A stretch of 10,087 nucleotides of DNA, taken from assembly GCA_029065825.1 (NCBI GenBank), contig JAIEHQ010000199.1:1-10087 (forward strand), given 5' to 3'. The position numbers were made by a program, and so were the translations under genes. Source of the stretch: Alistipes sp. GTDB taxonomy: Bacteria; Bacteroidota; Bacteroidia; Bacteroidales; Rikenellaceae. The notes under the pieces are model-generated. The model searched no databases. It saw only the letters and a list, made by a program, of their open reading frames with translations, and was not told the DNA's origin. This document shows, piece by piece, positions 1 through 7,685 of this stretch. Numbering within the stretch: position 1 is the first letter of the stretch; each line of letters starts with the position of its first letter.

Positions 1-9
1 AAATAGTTA

Positions 10-54
10 ATAATAAAGCACTCCCTCGTCCGCGCACCGCGCACAAGGGAGTGC
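10..54 (-). terminator. Rho-independent terminator after the 5'-nucleotidase gene
   Basis: Positions 18-26 (GCACTCCCT) pair perfectly with 46-54 (AGGGAGTGC). Inside the loop GCGC at 32-35 can pair with GCGC at 39-42. Read on the minus strand, the stem is followed by TTTATTATTAA, a T-rich tail, about 60 bases after the stop codon of the minus-strand gene at 116. On the plus strand the stem is followed by AAAGATAG, so it should act in the minus direction only. Confidence 0.75.
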
Positions 55-115
55 AAAGATAGCAACTATTCCGGCAACCCGCAAATTTCCAGCGGTTTTT
101 CCGCTTCGCGCAGCG

Positions 116-1528
116 CTATTTTTCCACCCGCTGCCTCAGCGTATTGTCGGGCGCGAGAGGCCGCCCCCCGTTGGCGACGTACTCCATCAGCACGTCGGGC
201 ACCTCCCACCCGGTCGTCTCGCCGGCGCTGCAGTCGATATCCCGGTAGTTCGCGAACACGTAGTCGCCCATCGCGACGCGGTATTCGCGCCCGGGCTGCA
301 AACGGGGAAAGAGCACCTCTTCCGCATCGTAGCCGTCGGTGCGGATCACGTACGGCTCGGTCGAGAAGAGGTCGATCCGGTGGGACTCGCCCCGGTTGAT
401 CGTGTCGTTGTATTTGGTCCGGATCATGCGGGCCATCTGTTCGGGAGTCATCCGCAGCGTGCTGACATGCGAGACGAAGGGATCGAGGTCATAGACATCG
501 CCGCGCGTCACGACACCCGCCGCCAGCGAGTCGCGCCGCAGCCCGCCGTAATGGTAGAAGACCACCTCGGCCCCCGTCTTGCGGCGGATGGCATCGAGAA
601 AGAGGTTGGCCACCCCCGCCTTGTCGGCCGCGGCGGTCAGCTCGCCCGCCTTCGCCCGCAGCTCGGGAGCCTCCTCATAAGCCGCGACCCATTCCGAATA
701 GAGGGGATCGGGCGCATAGCCGTCCAGCGGGACGATCCGGAAGTCGATCGAACGGATCCGGTCGCCGCACATGCGCACCGTCGTCGCCCCCACCGCCGCG
801 AGGTTGCGCCCCGTCTGGGTGATGAGCACGTCGCCGATCCGCTCGTCGATCCGCTCGTGACTGTGCCCGCCGATGATCAGGTCGTACTCCGGAGCGCGCT
901 CGGCCAGGATGCGGTCGTAGCCCGACCCCAGATGGGTCAGAGCCACCAGCACCTGGCAGCTGTCGCGCAGCAGCAGCCCGTAACCGGCCAGCTCCTCCAC
1001 CGCATCCGTGAAGCGCAGCCCCTCGAAAACGGCATCGTGGCCGTCGGGATGGTTGTTGTAGCCGTAGTTGGTCACGGCCGCCACGAAAGCCAGCCGCACC
1101 CCTTCGCGTTCGAGGATCAGATAGGGCCGCAGCGGGGCGATCGGCGAGGCGACCGGCTCCATATTGGCGCAGATGATCGGAAAGTCGGCATAGCCGATCG
1201 CCTCGGCGAGGGTCTGCTGCCCCACGTCGAACTCGTGGTTGCCCAGCGTGGCCACGTCGTAGCCCAGGCGGTTCATCAGCTCCAGCACGGGCCGACGCCC
1301 CGGGGCGCGATCGACCGCCACCCCGCCCGTCCACCGGTCGCCGGCATCGACGAGCAGCGTCGCCACCGTATCGCGGCAGGCCGCGACGGCCGTCGCCAGC
1401 CGGGGAAAGTTCCCGATGCGGGAGTGCATGTCGTTGGTCGAAAGAATCACGATCGTCCGCTCGCGCGGCGCGCATCCGCAGAGCAGCGCCAGAAGCAGCA
1501 GCGAGATCGCCACATGGATTTTTTTCAT
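116..1528 (-). CDS. UshA-type 5'-nucleotidase/metallophosphoesterase lipoprotein
   Basis: The 470-residue protein is predicted to hydrolyse phosphate esters such as nucleoside monophosphates outside the cytoplasm. A short hydrophobic signal ends in LLCGC, giving a lipidated Cys19. The N-terminal calcineurin-like domain (about 25-270) has the dimetal-site motifs: TNDMH (D33, H35), DAGD (D64), GNHEFD (N97, H98, D101; H98/D101 match the UshA catalytic dyad), TH (H199) and GGHSH (H222, H224). The C-terminal 5'-nucleotidase domain (about 295-465) has GGLR (R331) and PF (F351). The usual GGDG(Y/F) loop is not recognisable after Y423. The ATG at 1528 gives a proper signal peptide. An SD-like AAGGA lies about 14 bases upstream. 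The gene is divergent from the kinase and probably monocistronic. Substrate identity (AMP, UDP-sugar or another ester) cannot be read from the sequence. Confidence 0.93.
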   Translation of the reverse strand: MKKIHVAISLLLLALLCGCAPRERTIVILSTNDMHSRIGNFPRLATAVAACRDTVATLLVDAGDRWTGGVAVDRAPGRRPVLELMNRLGYDVATLGNHEFDVGQQTLAEAIGYADFPIICANMEPVASPIAPLRPYLILEREGVRLAFVAAVTNYGYNNHPDGHDAVFEGLRFTDAVEELAGYGLLLRDSCQVLVALTHLGSGYDRILAERAPEYDLIIGGHSHERIDERIGDVLITQTGRNLAAVGATTVRMCGDRIRSIDFRIVPLDGYAPDPLYSEWVAAYEEAPELRAKAGELTAAADKAGVANLFLDAIRRKTGAEVVFYHYGGLRRDSLAAGVVTRGDVYDLDPFVSHVSTLRMTPEQMARMIRTKYNDTINRGESHRIDLFSTEPYVIRTDGYDAEEVLFPRLQPGREYRVAMGDYVFANYRDIDCSAGETTGWEVPDVLMEYVANGGRPLAPDNTLRQRVEK

Positions 1529-1545
1529 AACAAAATCGTTTTTCC

Positions 1546-1579
1546 TTTGTCAAAATTAAGAAAATAAATTGTATTTTTA
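1546..1579 (+). promoter_or_regulatory. Candidate promoter for the kinase-gcvP pair
   Basis: TTTG at 1546-1549 and TATTTTTA at 1572-1579 resemble the Bacteroidota -33 and -7 elements, with one mismatch in the -7 box and a 22-base spacer. The predicted transcript would start only about 4-5 nt before the ATG at 1588. An alternative -7 box, TTCCTTTG at 1542-1549 (one mismatch), would give a leader of about 34 nt but has no clear -33. Sequence alone does not decide between them. Confidence 0.3.
1551..1558 (-). promoter_or_regulatory. Candidate -7 element for the 5'-nucleotidase gene
   Basis: The minus strand reads TAATTTTG, an exact match to the Bacteroidota -7 consensus TAnnTTTG. It would place the transcript start near 1546 and give a leader of about 18 nt. 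No TTTG-like -33 element lies at the usual spacing, so this is a half-supported promoter. Confidence 0.45.
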
Positions 1580-1587
1580 CGGGACAT

Positions 1588-3273
1588 ATGGAGAAAAAAA
1601 CAGCCGACACCATTCAAGTCATCTGCGAAAATACGAACGGCACGGCAGAGGTCCCGATGGGCACCACCCTGCTCGAGCTGCAGACAATCCTGCACGTGGC
1701 AGGCGAACGCCCGATGCTCGCCGCTTTCGTCAATAACCGCATCAAGGAACTCAACTACAAGATATACCGCCCCGTAACGATCCGCTACATCGACATCGCC
1801 TCGTTCGCGGGCATCCGGGTCTATCAGCGCACCATCTCGTTCATCCTGCAGAAAGCGGTGCAGGAGCTTTTCCCCGAGCGCACGCTCTATATCCGCCACT
1901 CGCTCGGAGCGAGCGGGTTCTACTGCGAGATCTCGGGTTTCGCCCCCATCCCCGCCGAGCATCTGGAGGCGATCAGGACCCGCATGCGGGAGATCGTCGC
2001 CGCCGACCTGCCGATCCGCTGCAGCAAGATGCGGACCGAGGCCGTGCGCAAGGTCTATGAGGAGTTCGCACTCGACGACAAGATCGCCCTGCTCGACTCC
2101 CGCCCCCGGCTTTACAGCAAACTCTACGCCATAGAGCGCACGCCGGGCTACTTCTACGGAGCGCTGACTCCTTCGACAGGCTACACGCCGCTGTTCGACC
2201 TGACCCCCTACTACAACGGCTTCTTCATCGCCCTGCCGCTGCGCACGGCCCCCGAGCGGCTCCACCGCACGGTCCATCAGGAGAAGATGTTCGACGTATT
2301 CCGCCAGTATCAGTCGTGGGTGGAGATCATGGGCGTGCCGACTGTCGGACGGCTCAACTCGAAGGTCCTCGAGGGCGACGCGAGCGAGCTGATCAAGATC
2401 GCCGAGGCGTTCCATGAGAACGAACTGGCCAAGGTGGCCGCCCGGGTCGCCGATGCCAACCGCCGGCGGAGCGTGCGGCTGGTGCTGATCTCGGGTCCCT
2501 CCTCCAGCGGCAAGACCACCTTCGCCAAACGGCTGGGCGTGCAGCTGCGCGTGCTGGGCTTCAACCCGGTGCTGATCTCGCTGGACGACTACTTCGTCGA
2601 GCGGGTCCAGACCCCCCGCGACGAAAACGGCGAGTACGACTACGAGGCGCTCGAGGCCATCGACCTGAAACAGTTCAACGACCACCTCCAGCGGCTCGAC
2701 CGGGGCGAGAGCGTCGCCATCCCGCGCTACGACTTCATCACGGGCACCCGCCAGTGGCACGACAACCCGCTGCGGCTCGACGACCGCTCGATCCTGATCG
2801 TCGAAGGCATCCACGGACTCAACCCGGCGCTGACCCCCAGCGTGGCCGACGAGCGCAAGTTCAAGATCTACGTCTCCTGCTTCACTTCGGTGGCGCTCGA
2901 CAACGTCTCGCGCATCGCCACCTCCGACAACCGGCTGCTCCGCCGCCTCACGCGCGACTTCCGCACCCGGGGCAGCGACGCGCTGGCCACCCTCTCGCGC
3001 TGGGAGAGCGTCCGCCGGGGCGAGGAGAAGCACATTTTCCCCTACCAGGAGAATGCCGACGTGATGTTCAACTCGTCGCTCTTCTACGAAATATCGGTGC
3101 TGCGCCCCTTCGCCGAGTCGATACTCCGCACGGTGCCCGACACGGTGCCCGAATACGGCGAGGCACGGCGCATGCTCAAGTTCCTCGACAACTTCATTCC
3201 GATCGACCCTGCCGAGATCCCGCCCACGTCGCTGCTGCGGGAGTTCATCGGCGGCAGCAGCTTCAAATACTGA
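1588..3273 (+). CDS. Nucleoside (uridine-type) kinase with ThrRS-like N-terminal region
   Basis: This 561-residue cytoplasmic protein probably phosphorylates a nucleoside, with uridine/cytidine as the best guess from the PRK/Udk family. Residues 8-70 look like a TGS domain. Residues 75-210 resemble the second additional domain of threonyl-tRNA synthetase (AVQELFP at 90-96, GFYCEI at 110-115). The P-loop kinase domain spans about 295-520: Walker A GPSSSGKTT at 303-311, SLDDYF at 331-336, PRYDF at 379-383, VEGIHGLN at 405-412, and a basic lid-like stretch with R452, R453, R456, R459 and R461. The HxxxH zinc motif of the synthetase editing site is absent (R81 and F85 stand there), so the N-terminal part is probably not an active editing domain. 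The ATG at 1588 keeps the first TGS strand; the next Met would remove it. gcvP starts 25 bases downstream. The family is clear; the exact substrate is inferred. Confidence 0.92.
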   Translation: MEKKTADTIQVICENTNGTAEVPMGTTLLELQTILHVAGERPMLAAFVNNRIKELNYKIYRPVTIRYIDIASFAGIRVYQRTISFILQKAVQELFPERTLYIRHSLGASGFYCEISGFAPIPAEHLEAIRTRMREIVAADLPIRCSKMRTEAVRKVYEEFALDDKIALLDSRPRLYSKLYAIERTPGYFYGALTPSTGYTPLFDLTPYYNGFFIALPLRTAPERLHRTVHQEKMFDVFRQYQSWVEIMGVPTVGRLNSKVLEGDASELIKIAEAFHENELAKVAARVADANRRRSVRLVLISGPSSSGKTTFAKRLGVQLRVLGFNPVLISLDDYFVERVQTPRDENGEYDYEALEAIDLKQFNDHLQRLDRGESVAIPRYDFITGTRQWHDNPLRLDDRSILIVEGIHGLNPALTPSVADERKFKIYVSCFTSVALDNVSRIATSDNRLLRRLTRDFRTRGSDALATLSRWESVRRGEEKHIFPYQENADVMFNSSLFYEISVLRPFAESILRTVPDTVPEYGEARRMLKFLDNFIPIDPAEIPPTSLLREFIGGSSFKY

Positions 3274-3298
3274 AAACAACTCAATAATTCATAACGCT

Positions 3299-6127
3299 AT
3301 GTTCGACAAATTTTCCGAACGCCATATCGGTGTTACCAATCCCGAGGATCTGAAAGCGATGCTTTCGGTCATCGGCGTCGCTTCCGTCGATGAACTGATC
3401 GCACAGGTCATCCCGCAATCCATCCGCCTCAAGCAGCCGCTCGCCCTGCCCGAAGGCATGAGCGAATACGAGTTCGCCGCACACATTCAGGCGCTCGCGG
3501 CCAAGAACCGCGTCCTGCGCTCGTTCATCGGCATGGGCTACTACCCCTGCGCCGTGCCCGCCGCCATCGTGCGCAACGTCTTCGAGAACCCGGCGTGGTA
3601 CACCTCCTACACCCCCTATCAGGCCGAAATCTCGCAGGGCCGTCTGGAGGCGCTGCTCAACTTCCAGACCGCCGTGATCTCGCTCACGGGCATGGAGATC
3701 GGCAACTGCTCGCTGCTCGACGAGGCTACCGCCGCCGCCGAAGCGATGCTGATGATGTTCTCGCTCCGCTCGCGCGAGGCGGTCAAGGAGGGACGCAACC
3801 AGCTCTTCGTCGATCGCAACATCTTCCCCCAGACGCTCGACGTGCTGCTCACGCGCAGCGAACCGTTCGGCATCGAGCTGATCATCGACGACTACGATGC
3901 CTATGAGTTCTCCGGCAAGGAGTTCGGCGCGATCCTCCAGTATCCCGCCGCCGACGGTGCGGTGCGCGACTACGCGGCCTTCACGGAGGCAGCCCACAGC
4001 CGGGGCGTACTCGTCACGGCCGTCGCCGACCTGCTCGCGCTCGCGCTGCTGAAGGCTCCGGGCGAGTGGGGTGCCGACATCGCCGTCGGCTCGACGCAGC
4101 GTCTGGGCATTCCGATGGGCTTCGGCGGTCCGAGCGCCGGCTACATGACTACGCGCGAGGCCTACAAGCGCAACATGCCGGGCCGCATCATCGGCGTATC
4201 GGTCGATCGCCTCGGCAACAAGGCGCTGCGCATGGCGCTCCAGATGCGCGAACAGCACATCAAACGCGAGCGCGCCACCTCGAACATCTGCACCGCGACG
4301 GCGCTCATGGCCTCGATGGTGGGCTTCTACTGCATCTACAACGGTGCCGACGGACTGCGCCGCGCCGCACGCACGGCGCACACGGCTGCCGTCACGGTGG
4401 CCAAAGCGCTCGAGGCACTCGACTACAAACTCGCCGCACGCGAATTCTTCGACACGCTCGACATCGAGGCCGAAGCCGCCGTCGTGCAGTCGCTCGCGCT
4501 CGAACGGGGCATCAACTTCTACTATCCGTCGGAGGATCGGGTGCGCCTCTCCTTCGACGAGGTAACCACCCCCGAAGAGATCGAGAGCGTCATCGCGATC
4601 TTCGCCGAAGCCAAAGGCAAGAAGGCCAAGGCGGTCAAACTCTCGGACGAGAGCGTCATCCCCGCCGCCCTGCGCCGCGGCTCGGAGTTCCTGACCGAGT
4701 CGGTCTTCAACAGCTACCGCTCCGAAAGCGACCTGATGCGCTACATCAAGCGCCTCGAGCTGCGCGACATATCGCTGGCCAACTCGATGATCTCGCTCGG
4801 CTCGTGCACCATGAAGCTCAACGCCGCAGCCCTCATGCAGCCGCTCTCGCTCGCCGGCTTCCAGAACATCCACCCGTTCGCTCCCGCCGACCAGACGGAG
4901 GGCTACCGCGAGATGATCGACACGCTGGCCGCCGACCTGGCGACCATCACGGGCTTCGCCGCCTGCTCGCTGATGCCCAACTCGGGTGCCGCAGGCGAAT
5001 ACACGGGCCTGATGGTAATCCGCGCCTACCACCAGAGCCGGGGCCAGGGCTACCGCAACGTGGTGCTCATCCCCTCGTCGGCACACGGCACCAACCCCGC
5101 GTCGGCGGCGATGGCCGGCATGAAGATCGTGACGGTCGGCTGCGACCAGAACGGCAACATCGACGTGGAGGACCTCAAGGCCAAGGCCCAGCAGTACAGT
5201 TCGGAGCTGGCCTGCATGATGATCACCTACCCCTCGACGCACGGCGTATTCGAGAGCCGCATCCGCGAGATCGTCGATGCCGTGCACGACGCGGGCGGAC
5301 AGCTCTATATGGACGGTGCCAACATGAACGCCCAGGTGGGCCTGACCAACCCGGGCTACATCGGTGCCGACGTATGCCACCTCAACCTGCACAAGACCTT
5401 CGCCATGCCTCACGGCGGCGGCGGCCCGGGCGTGGGTCCGATCTGCGTGGCGGAGCACCTCCGCAAGTTCCTGCCCTCGCATCCGATCGTCGCCACCGGC
5501 GGCGAGGAGGGCATCACGGCCGTCGCATCCTCGCCCTGGGGTTCGGCCATGCTCTTCCCGATCACGTACGGCTACATCAAGATGCTCGGCGAAGAGGGAC
5601 TGCGCCGCTCGACCGAGATGGCGATCGTCAATGCCAACTACATGTCGTCGGCTCTCCAGTCGGAATACCGCACCTATTACGCGGGCGAGACGGGACGCGT
5701 GGGACACGAGATGATTCTCGACCTGACGCATTTCAAGCGCGACTACAACATCGACTGCGGCGACATCGCCCACCGACTGATGGACTACGGCTTCCACGCC
5801 CCGACGCTCTCGTTCCCCGTGCACGAGACGCTGATGGTCGAGCCGACCGAATCGGAGCCGAAGGCCGAAATGGACCGCTTCATCCAGACGCTCGTGCAGA
5901 TCAAGCGCGAATGCGAGGCCGCGGCCGCTTCGGGCGAAAAGGACAACGTGGTGGTCAATGCCCCCCACACGGCCGTCGAGCTGTGCGGCGACTGGGCACA
6001 CCCCTACTCGCGCGAGCAGGCCGCCTTCCCGCTCGAATGGGTCCGCCACGCGAAGTTCTTCCCCTACGTGTCGAAGATCGACAACGGCTACGGCGACCGC
6101 AACCTGGTGTGCCGCTGCACGGAATAG
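3299..6127 (+). CDS. gcvP: Glycine decarboxylase P-protein (glycine cleavage system)
   Basis: GcvP is the PLP-dependent P-protein. It decarboxylates glycine and passes the aminomethyl group to lipoylated GcvH, feeding one-carbon units to tetrahydrofolate via GcvT. At 942 residues it is the undivided form: an N-terminal half (about 1-430) and a C-terminal half (about 450-942), split into two genes in some bacteria. The N-terminus MFDKFSERHIG is typical. The N-half motif GSTQRLGIPMGFGGPSAGY (264-282) has no PLP lysine, as expected. The C-half carries GSCTMKLN (501-508), SSAHGTNPASA (593-603) and LHKTFAMPHGGGGPG, where K699 is the expected PLP-binding lysine. Arginine codons are mostly CGC, suggesting good expression. 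There is no SD. The 25-base gap to the kinase suggests co-transcription, and a strong terminator follows. gcvH, gcvT and lpd are not in the window. Confidence 0.98.
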   Translation: MFDKFSERHIGVTNPEDLKAMLSVIGVASVDELIAQVIPQSIRLKQPLALPEGMSEYEFAAHIQALAAKNRVLRSFIGMGYYPCAVPAAIVRNVFENPAWYTSYTPYQAEISQGRLEALLNFQTAVISLTGMEIGNCSLLDEATAAAEAMLMMFSLRSREAVKEGRNQLFVDRNIFPQTLDVLLTRSEPFGIELIIDDYDAYEFSGKEFGAILQYPAADGAVRDYAAFTEAAHSRGVLVTAVADLLALALLKAPGEWGADIAVGSTQRLGIPMGFGGPSAGYMTTREAYKRNMPGRIIGVSVDRLGNKALRMALQMREQHIKRERATSNICTATALMASMVGFYCIYNGADGLRRAARTAHTAAVTVAKALEALDYKLAAREFFDTLDIEAEAAVVQSLALERGINFYYPSEDRVRLSFDEVTTPEEIESVIAIFAEAKGKKAKAVKLSDESVIPAALRRGSEFLTESVFNSYRSESDLMRYIKRLELRDISLANSMISLGSCTMKLNAAALMQPLSLAGFQNIHPFAPADQTEGYREMIDTLAADLATITGFAACSLMPNSGAAGEYTGLMVIRAYHQSRGQGYRNVVLIPSSAHGTNPASAAMAGMKIVTVGCDQNGNIDVEDLKAKAQQYSSELACMMITYPSTHGVFESRIREIVDAVHDAGGQLYMDGANMNAQVGLTNPGYIGADVCHLNLHKTFAMPHGGGGPGVGPICVAEHLRKFLPSHPIVATGGEEGITAVASSPWGSAMLFPITYGYIKMLGEEGLRRSTEMAIVNANYMSSALQSEYRTYYAGETGRVGHEMILDLTHFKRDYNIDCGDIAHRLMDYGFHAPTLSFPVHETLMVEPTESEPKAEMDRFIQTLVQIKRECEAAAASGEKDNVVVNAPHTAVELCGDWAHPYSREQAAFPLEWVRHAKFFPYVSKIDNGYGDRNLVCRCTE

Positions 6128-6142
6128 CACGACCCGACAACG

Positions 6143-6185
6143 AAAGAGAGGGGCGGATCCGTAAAGGATCCGCCCCTCTCTTTTT
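6143..6185. terminator. Shared bidirectional terminator between gcvP and proS
   Basis: Positions 6143-6160 (AAAGAGAGGGGCGGATCC) and 6166-6183 are perfect reverse complements: an 18-bp stem with the five-base loop GTAAA. On the plus strand five T residues (6181-6185) close the structure, 16 bases after the gcvP stop. On the minus strand the same hairpin ends in CTCTTTCG with a shorter T run, 17 bases after the proS stop. It is strong for gcvP and plausible for proS. Confidence 0.9.
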
Positions 6186-6200
6186 CACACAAGGTCCCGA

Positions 6201-7685
6201 TCAATAGCTGCGGGCGAAGAGTACGCGGCGGTGCGACGGCTTGCCGCTGAAGACGCACGTGCCCTCCTCCTCGACGGCATCGAGCGGAATGCAGCGGATG
6301 GTCGCCTTGGTCGCCTCCTTGATCGCCACCTCGGTCTCGACCGTCCCGTCCCAGTGGGCCGAGATGAAGCCGCCTTTCTTCTCCAGCACCTCGAGGAACT
6401 CCTCCCAGGTATCGACCCGCGTAATCATCGAGTCGCGGTAGGCGAGCGCCTTGCGGAAGATATTCTGCTGAATCTCCTCCATCAGAGCGGCCACGCGGTC
6501 GGTCAGCCCCTCCTGCGGCACGATCTCCTTCTCCAGCGTGTCTCGACGCGCCAGTTCGATGGTGCCGTTCGCCAGGTCGCGCGGACCGAGCGCCAGACGC
6601 ACCGGCACGCCCTTGAGTTCGTACTCGGCGAATTTGAAGCCCGAACGCACGTTGTCGCGGTCGTCGATCTTCACGCTCAGACCGCGTGCGCGCAGCTCGT
6701 CGGCGATCGTGCGGAGCCGCTCCACGATCTGACGCATCTGCTCCTCGCCCTTGTAGATGGGGACCAGCACCACCTGAATCGGAGCCAGCTTCGGAGGCAG
6801 CACCAGACCGTTGTTGTCCGAATGGGCCATGATGAGCGCACCCATCAGGCGGGTCGATACGCCCCACGAGGTCGCCCACACATATTCGAGCTTGCCCTCC
6901 TTGTTAATATACTGCACGTCGAAAGCCTTGGCGAAATTCTGCCCCAGGAAGTGCGACGTACCGCTCTGCAGCGCCTTGCCGTCCTGCATGAGCGCCTCGA
7001 TCGTCAGGGTGTCGATAGCACCGGCGAAACGCTCGTTCGGCGACTTGTGGCCGACGATCACGGGAACGCCCATCCATTGCTCGGCGAACTCCTTATAGAC
7101 ATGGATCATGCGGTCGGCCTCCTCGATCGCCTCCTCGCGCGTGGCGTGGGCCGTGTGGCCCTCCTGCCAGAGGAACTCGGCGGTTCGCAGGAACAGCCGG
7201 GTGCGCATCTCCCAGCGCACGACGTTCGCCCACTGGTTGCAGAGGATCGGCAGGTCGCGATAGGACTGAATCCACCCCTTGTAGGTGTTCCAGATGATCG
7301 TCTCCGACGTGGGACGCACGATCAGCTCCTCTTCGAGCCGTGCATCGGGATCGACCACCACGCCGTTTCCCTCGGGATCGTTCTTCAGACGGTAGTGCGT
7401 GACCACCGCACACTCCTTGGCGAAGCCCTCCACGTGGTCGGCCTCGCGCGAGAAGAACGATTTGGGGATGAACAGCGGAAAGTAGGCGTTCTGATGGCCC
7501 GTATCCTTGAACATCTTGTCCAGCGCGTCGTGCATCTTCTCCCAGATGGCATAGCCGTAGGGTTTGATGACCATGCAGCCGCGCACGGCCGAATTTTCCG
7601 CCAACCCGGCCTTGACCACCAGGTCGTTGTACCACTGCGAGTAGTTGTCCTCAGCCTTGGTTACCTCTTTGAGTTCTTTTGCCAT
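6201..7685 (-). CDS. proS: Prolyl-tRNA synthetase, type 3 (archaeal/eukaryotic-like)
   Basis: This class II synthetase charges tRNA-Pro with proline in the cytoplasm. At 494 residues it matches the type 3 form, which lacks the large editing insertion of the E. coli type. Visible elements are YFPLFIP (68-74, motif 1 region), RPTSE (124-128), motif 2 from RWEMRTR (158-164) to FLWQEGHTAH (171-180), GTSHFLGQNFAK (242-253) and motif 3 around GVSTRLMGALIMAH (275-288). The anticodon-binding domain lies at about 303-410. A C-terminal domain ends in SY; the terminal tyrosine is typical of this type. Of the cysteines expected in that domain's zinc site, only one (C477) is clearly kept. D446, T451 and S480 occupy the other positions by my alignment. 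The ATG at 7685 has an A-rich upstream region without an SD. Convergent with gcvP; own promoter and leader. Confidence 0.98.
   Translation of the reverse strand: MAKELKEVTKAEDNYSQWYNDLVVKAGLAENSAVRGCMVIKPYGYAIWEKMHDALDKMFKDTGHQNAYFPLFIPKSFFSREADHVEGFAKECAVVTHYRLKNDPEGNGVVVDPDARLEEELIVRPTSETIIWNTYKGWIQSYRDLPILCNQWANVVRWEMRTRLFLRTAEFLWQEGHTAHATREEAIEEADRMIHVYKEFAEQWMGVPVIVGHKSPNERFAGAIDTLTIEALMQDGKALQSGTSHFLGQNFAKAFDVQYINKEGKLEYVWATSWGVSTRLMGALIMAHSDNNGLVLPPKLAPIQVVLVPIYKGEEQMRQIVERLRTIADELRARGLSVKIDDRDNVRSGFKFAEYELKGVPVRLALGPRDLANGTIELARRDTLEKEIVPQEGLTDRVAALMEEIQQNIFRKALAYRDSMITRVDTWEEFLEVLEKKGGFISAHWDGTVETEVAIKEATKATIRCIPLDAVEEEGTCVFSGKPSHRRVLFARSY

Noticed and set aside
91..105. Small hairpin AGCGG-TTTTT-CCGCT just after the nucleotidase stop
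   Set aside because: It has only five base pairs and no T tract after the stem on the minus strand; the stronger terminator lies at 10-54.
380..1567. 395-codon plus-strand frame opposite the nucleotidase
   Set aside because: It is antisense shadow with Arg/His/Gln-rich translation; the minus-strand gene has complete metal-site motifs and a lipoprotein signal.
1525..3279. 584-codon open frame on the minus strand, antisense to the kinase
   Set aside because: It has the same composition artefact: low-complexity Arg/Val/Asp/Glu translation, no domain, and it overlaps an unmistakable P-loop kinase.
3281..6130. 949-codon open frame on the minus strand, antisense to gcvP
   Set aside because: It mirrors gcvP codon for codon, is rich in Arg, Val, His, Asp and Glu with no recognisable domain, and is explained by GC-rich third positions removing stops. 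gcvP is certain on the other strand.
4066..6207. 713-codon plus-strand frame inside gcvP
   Set aside because: It is an out-of-frame reading of gcvP, dominated by Arg/His/Gly, and runs through the terminator hairpin.
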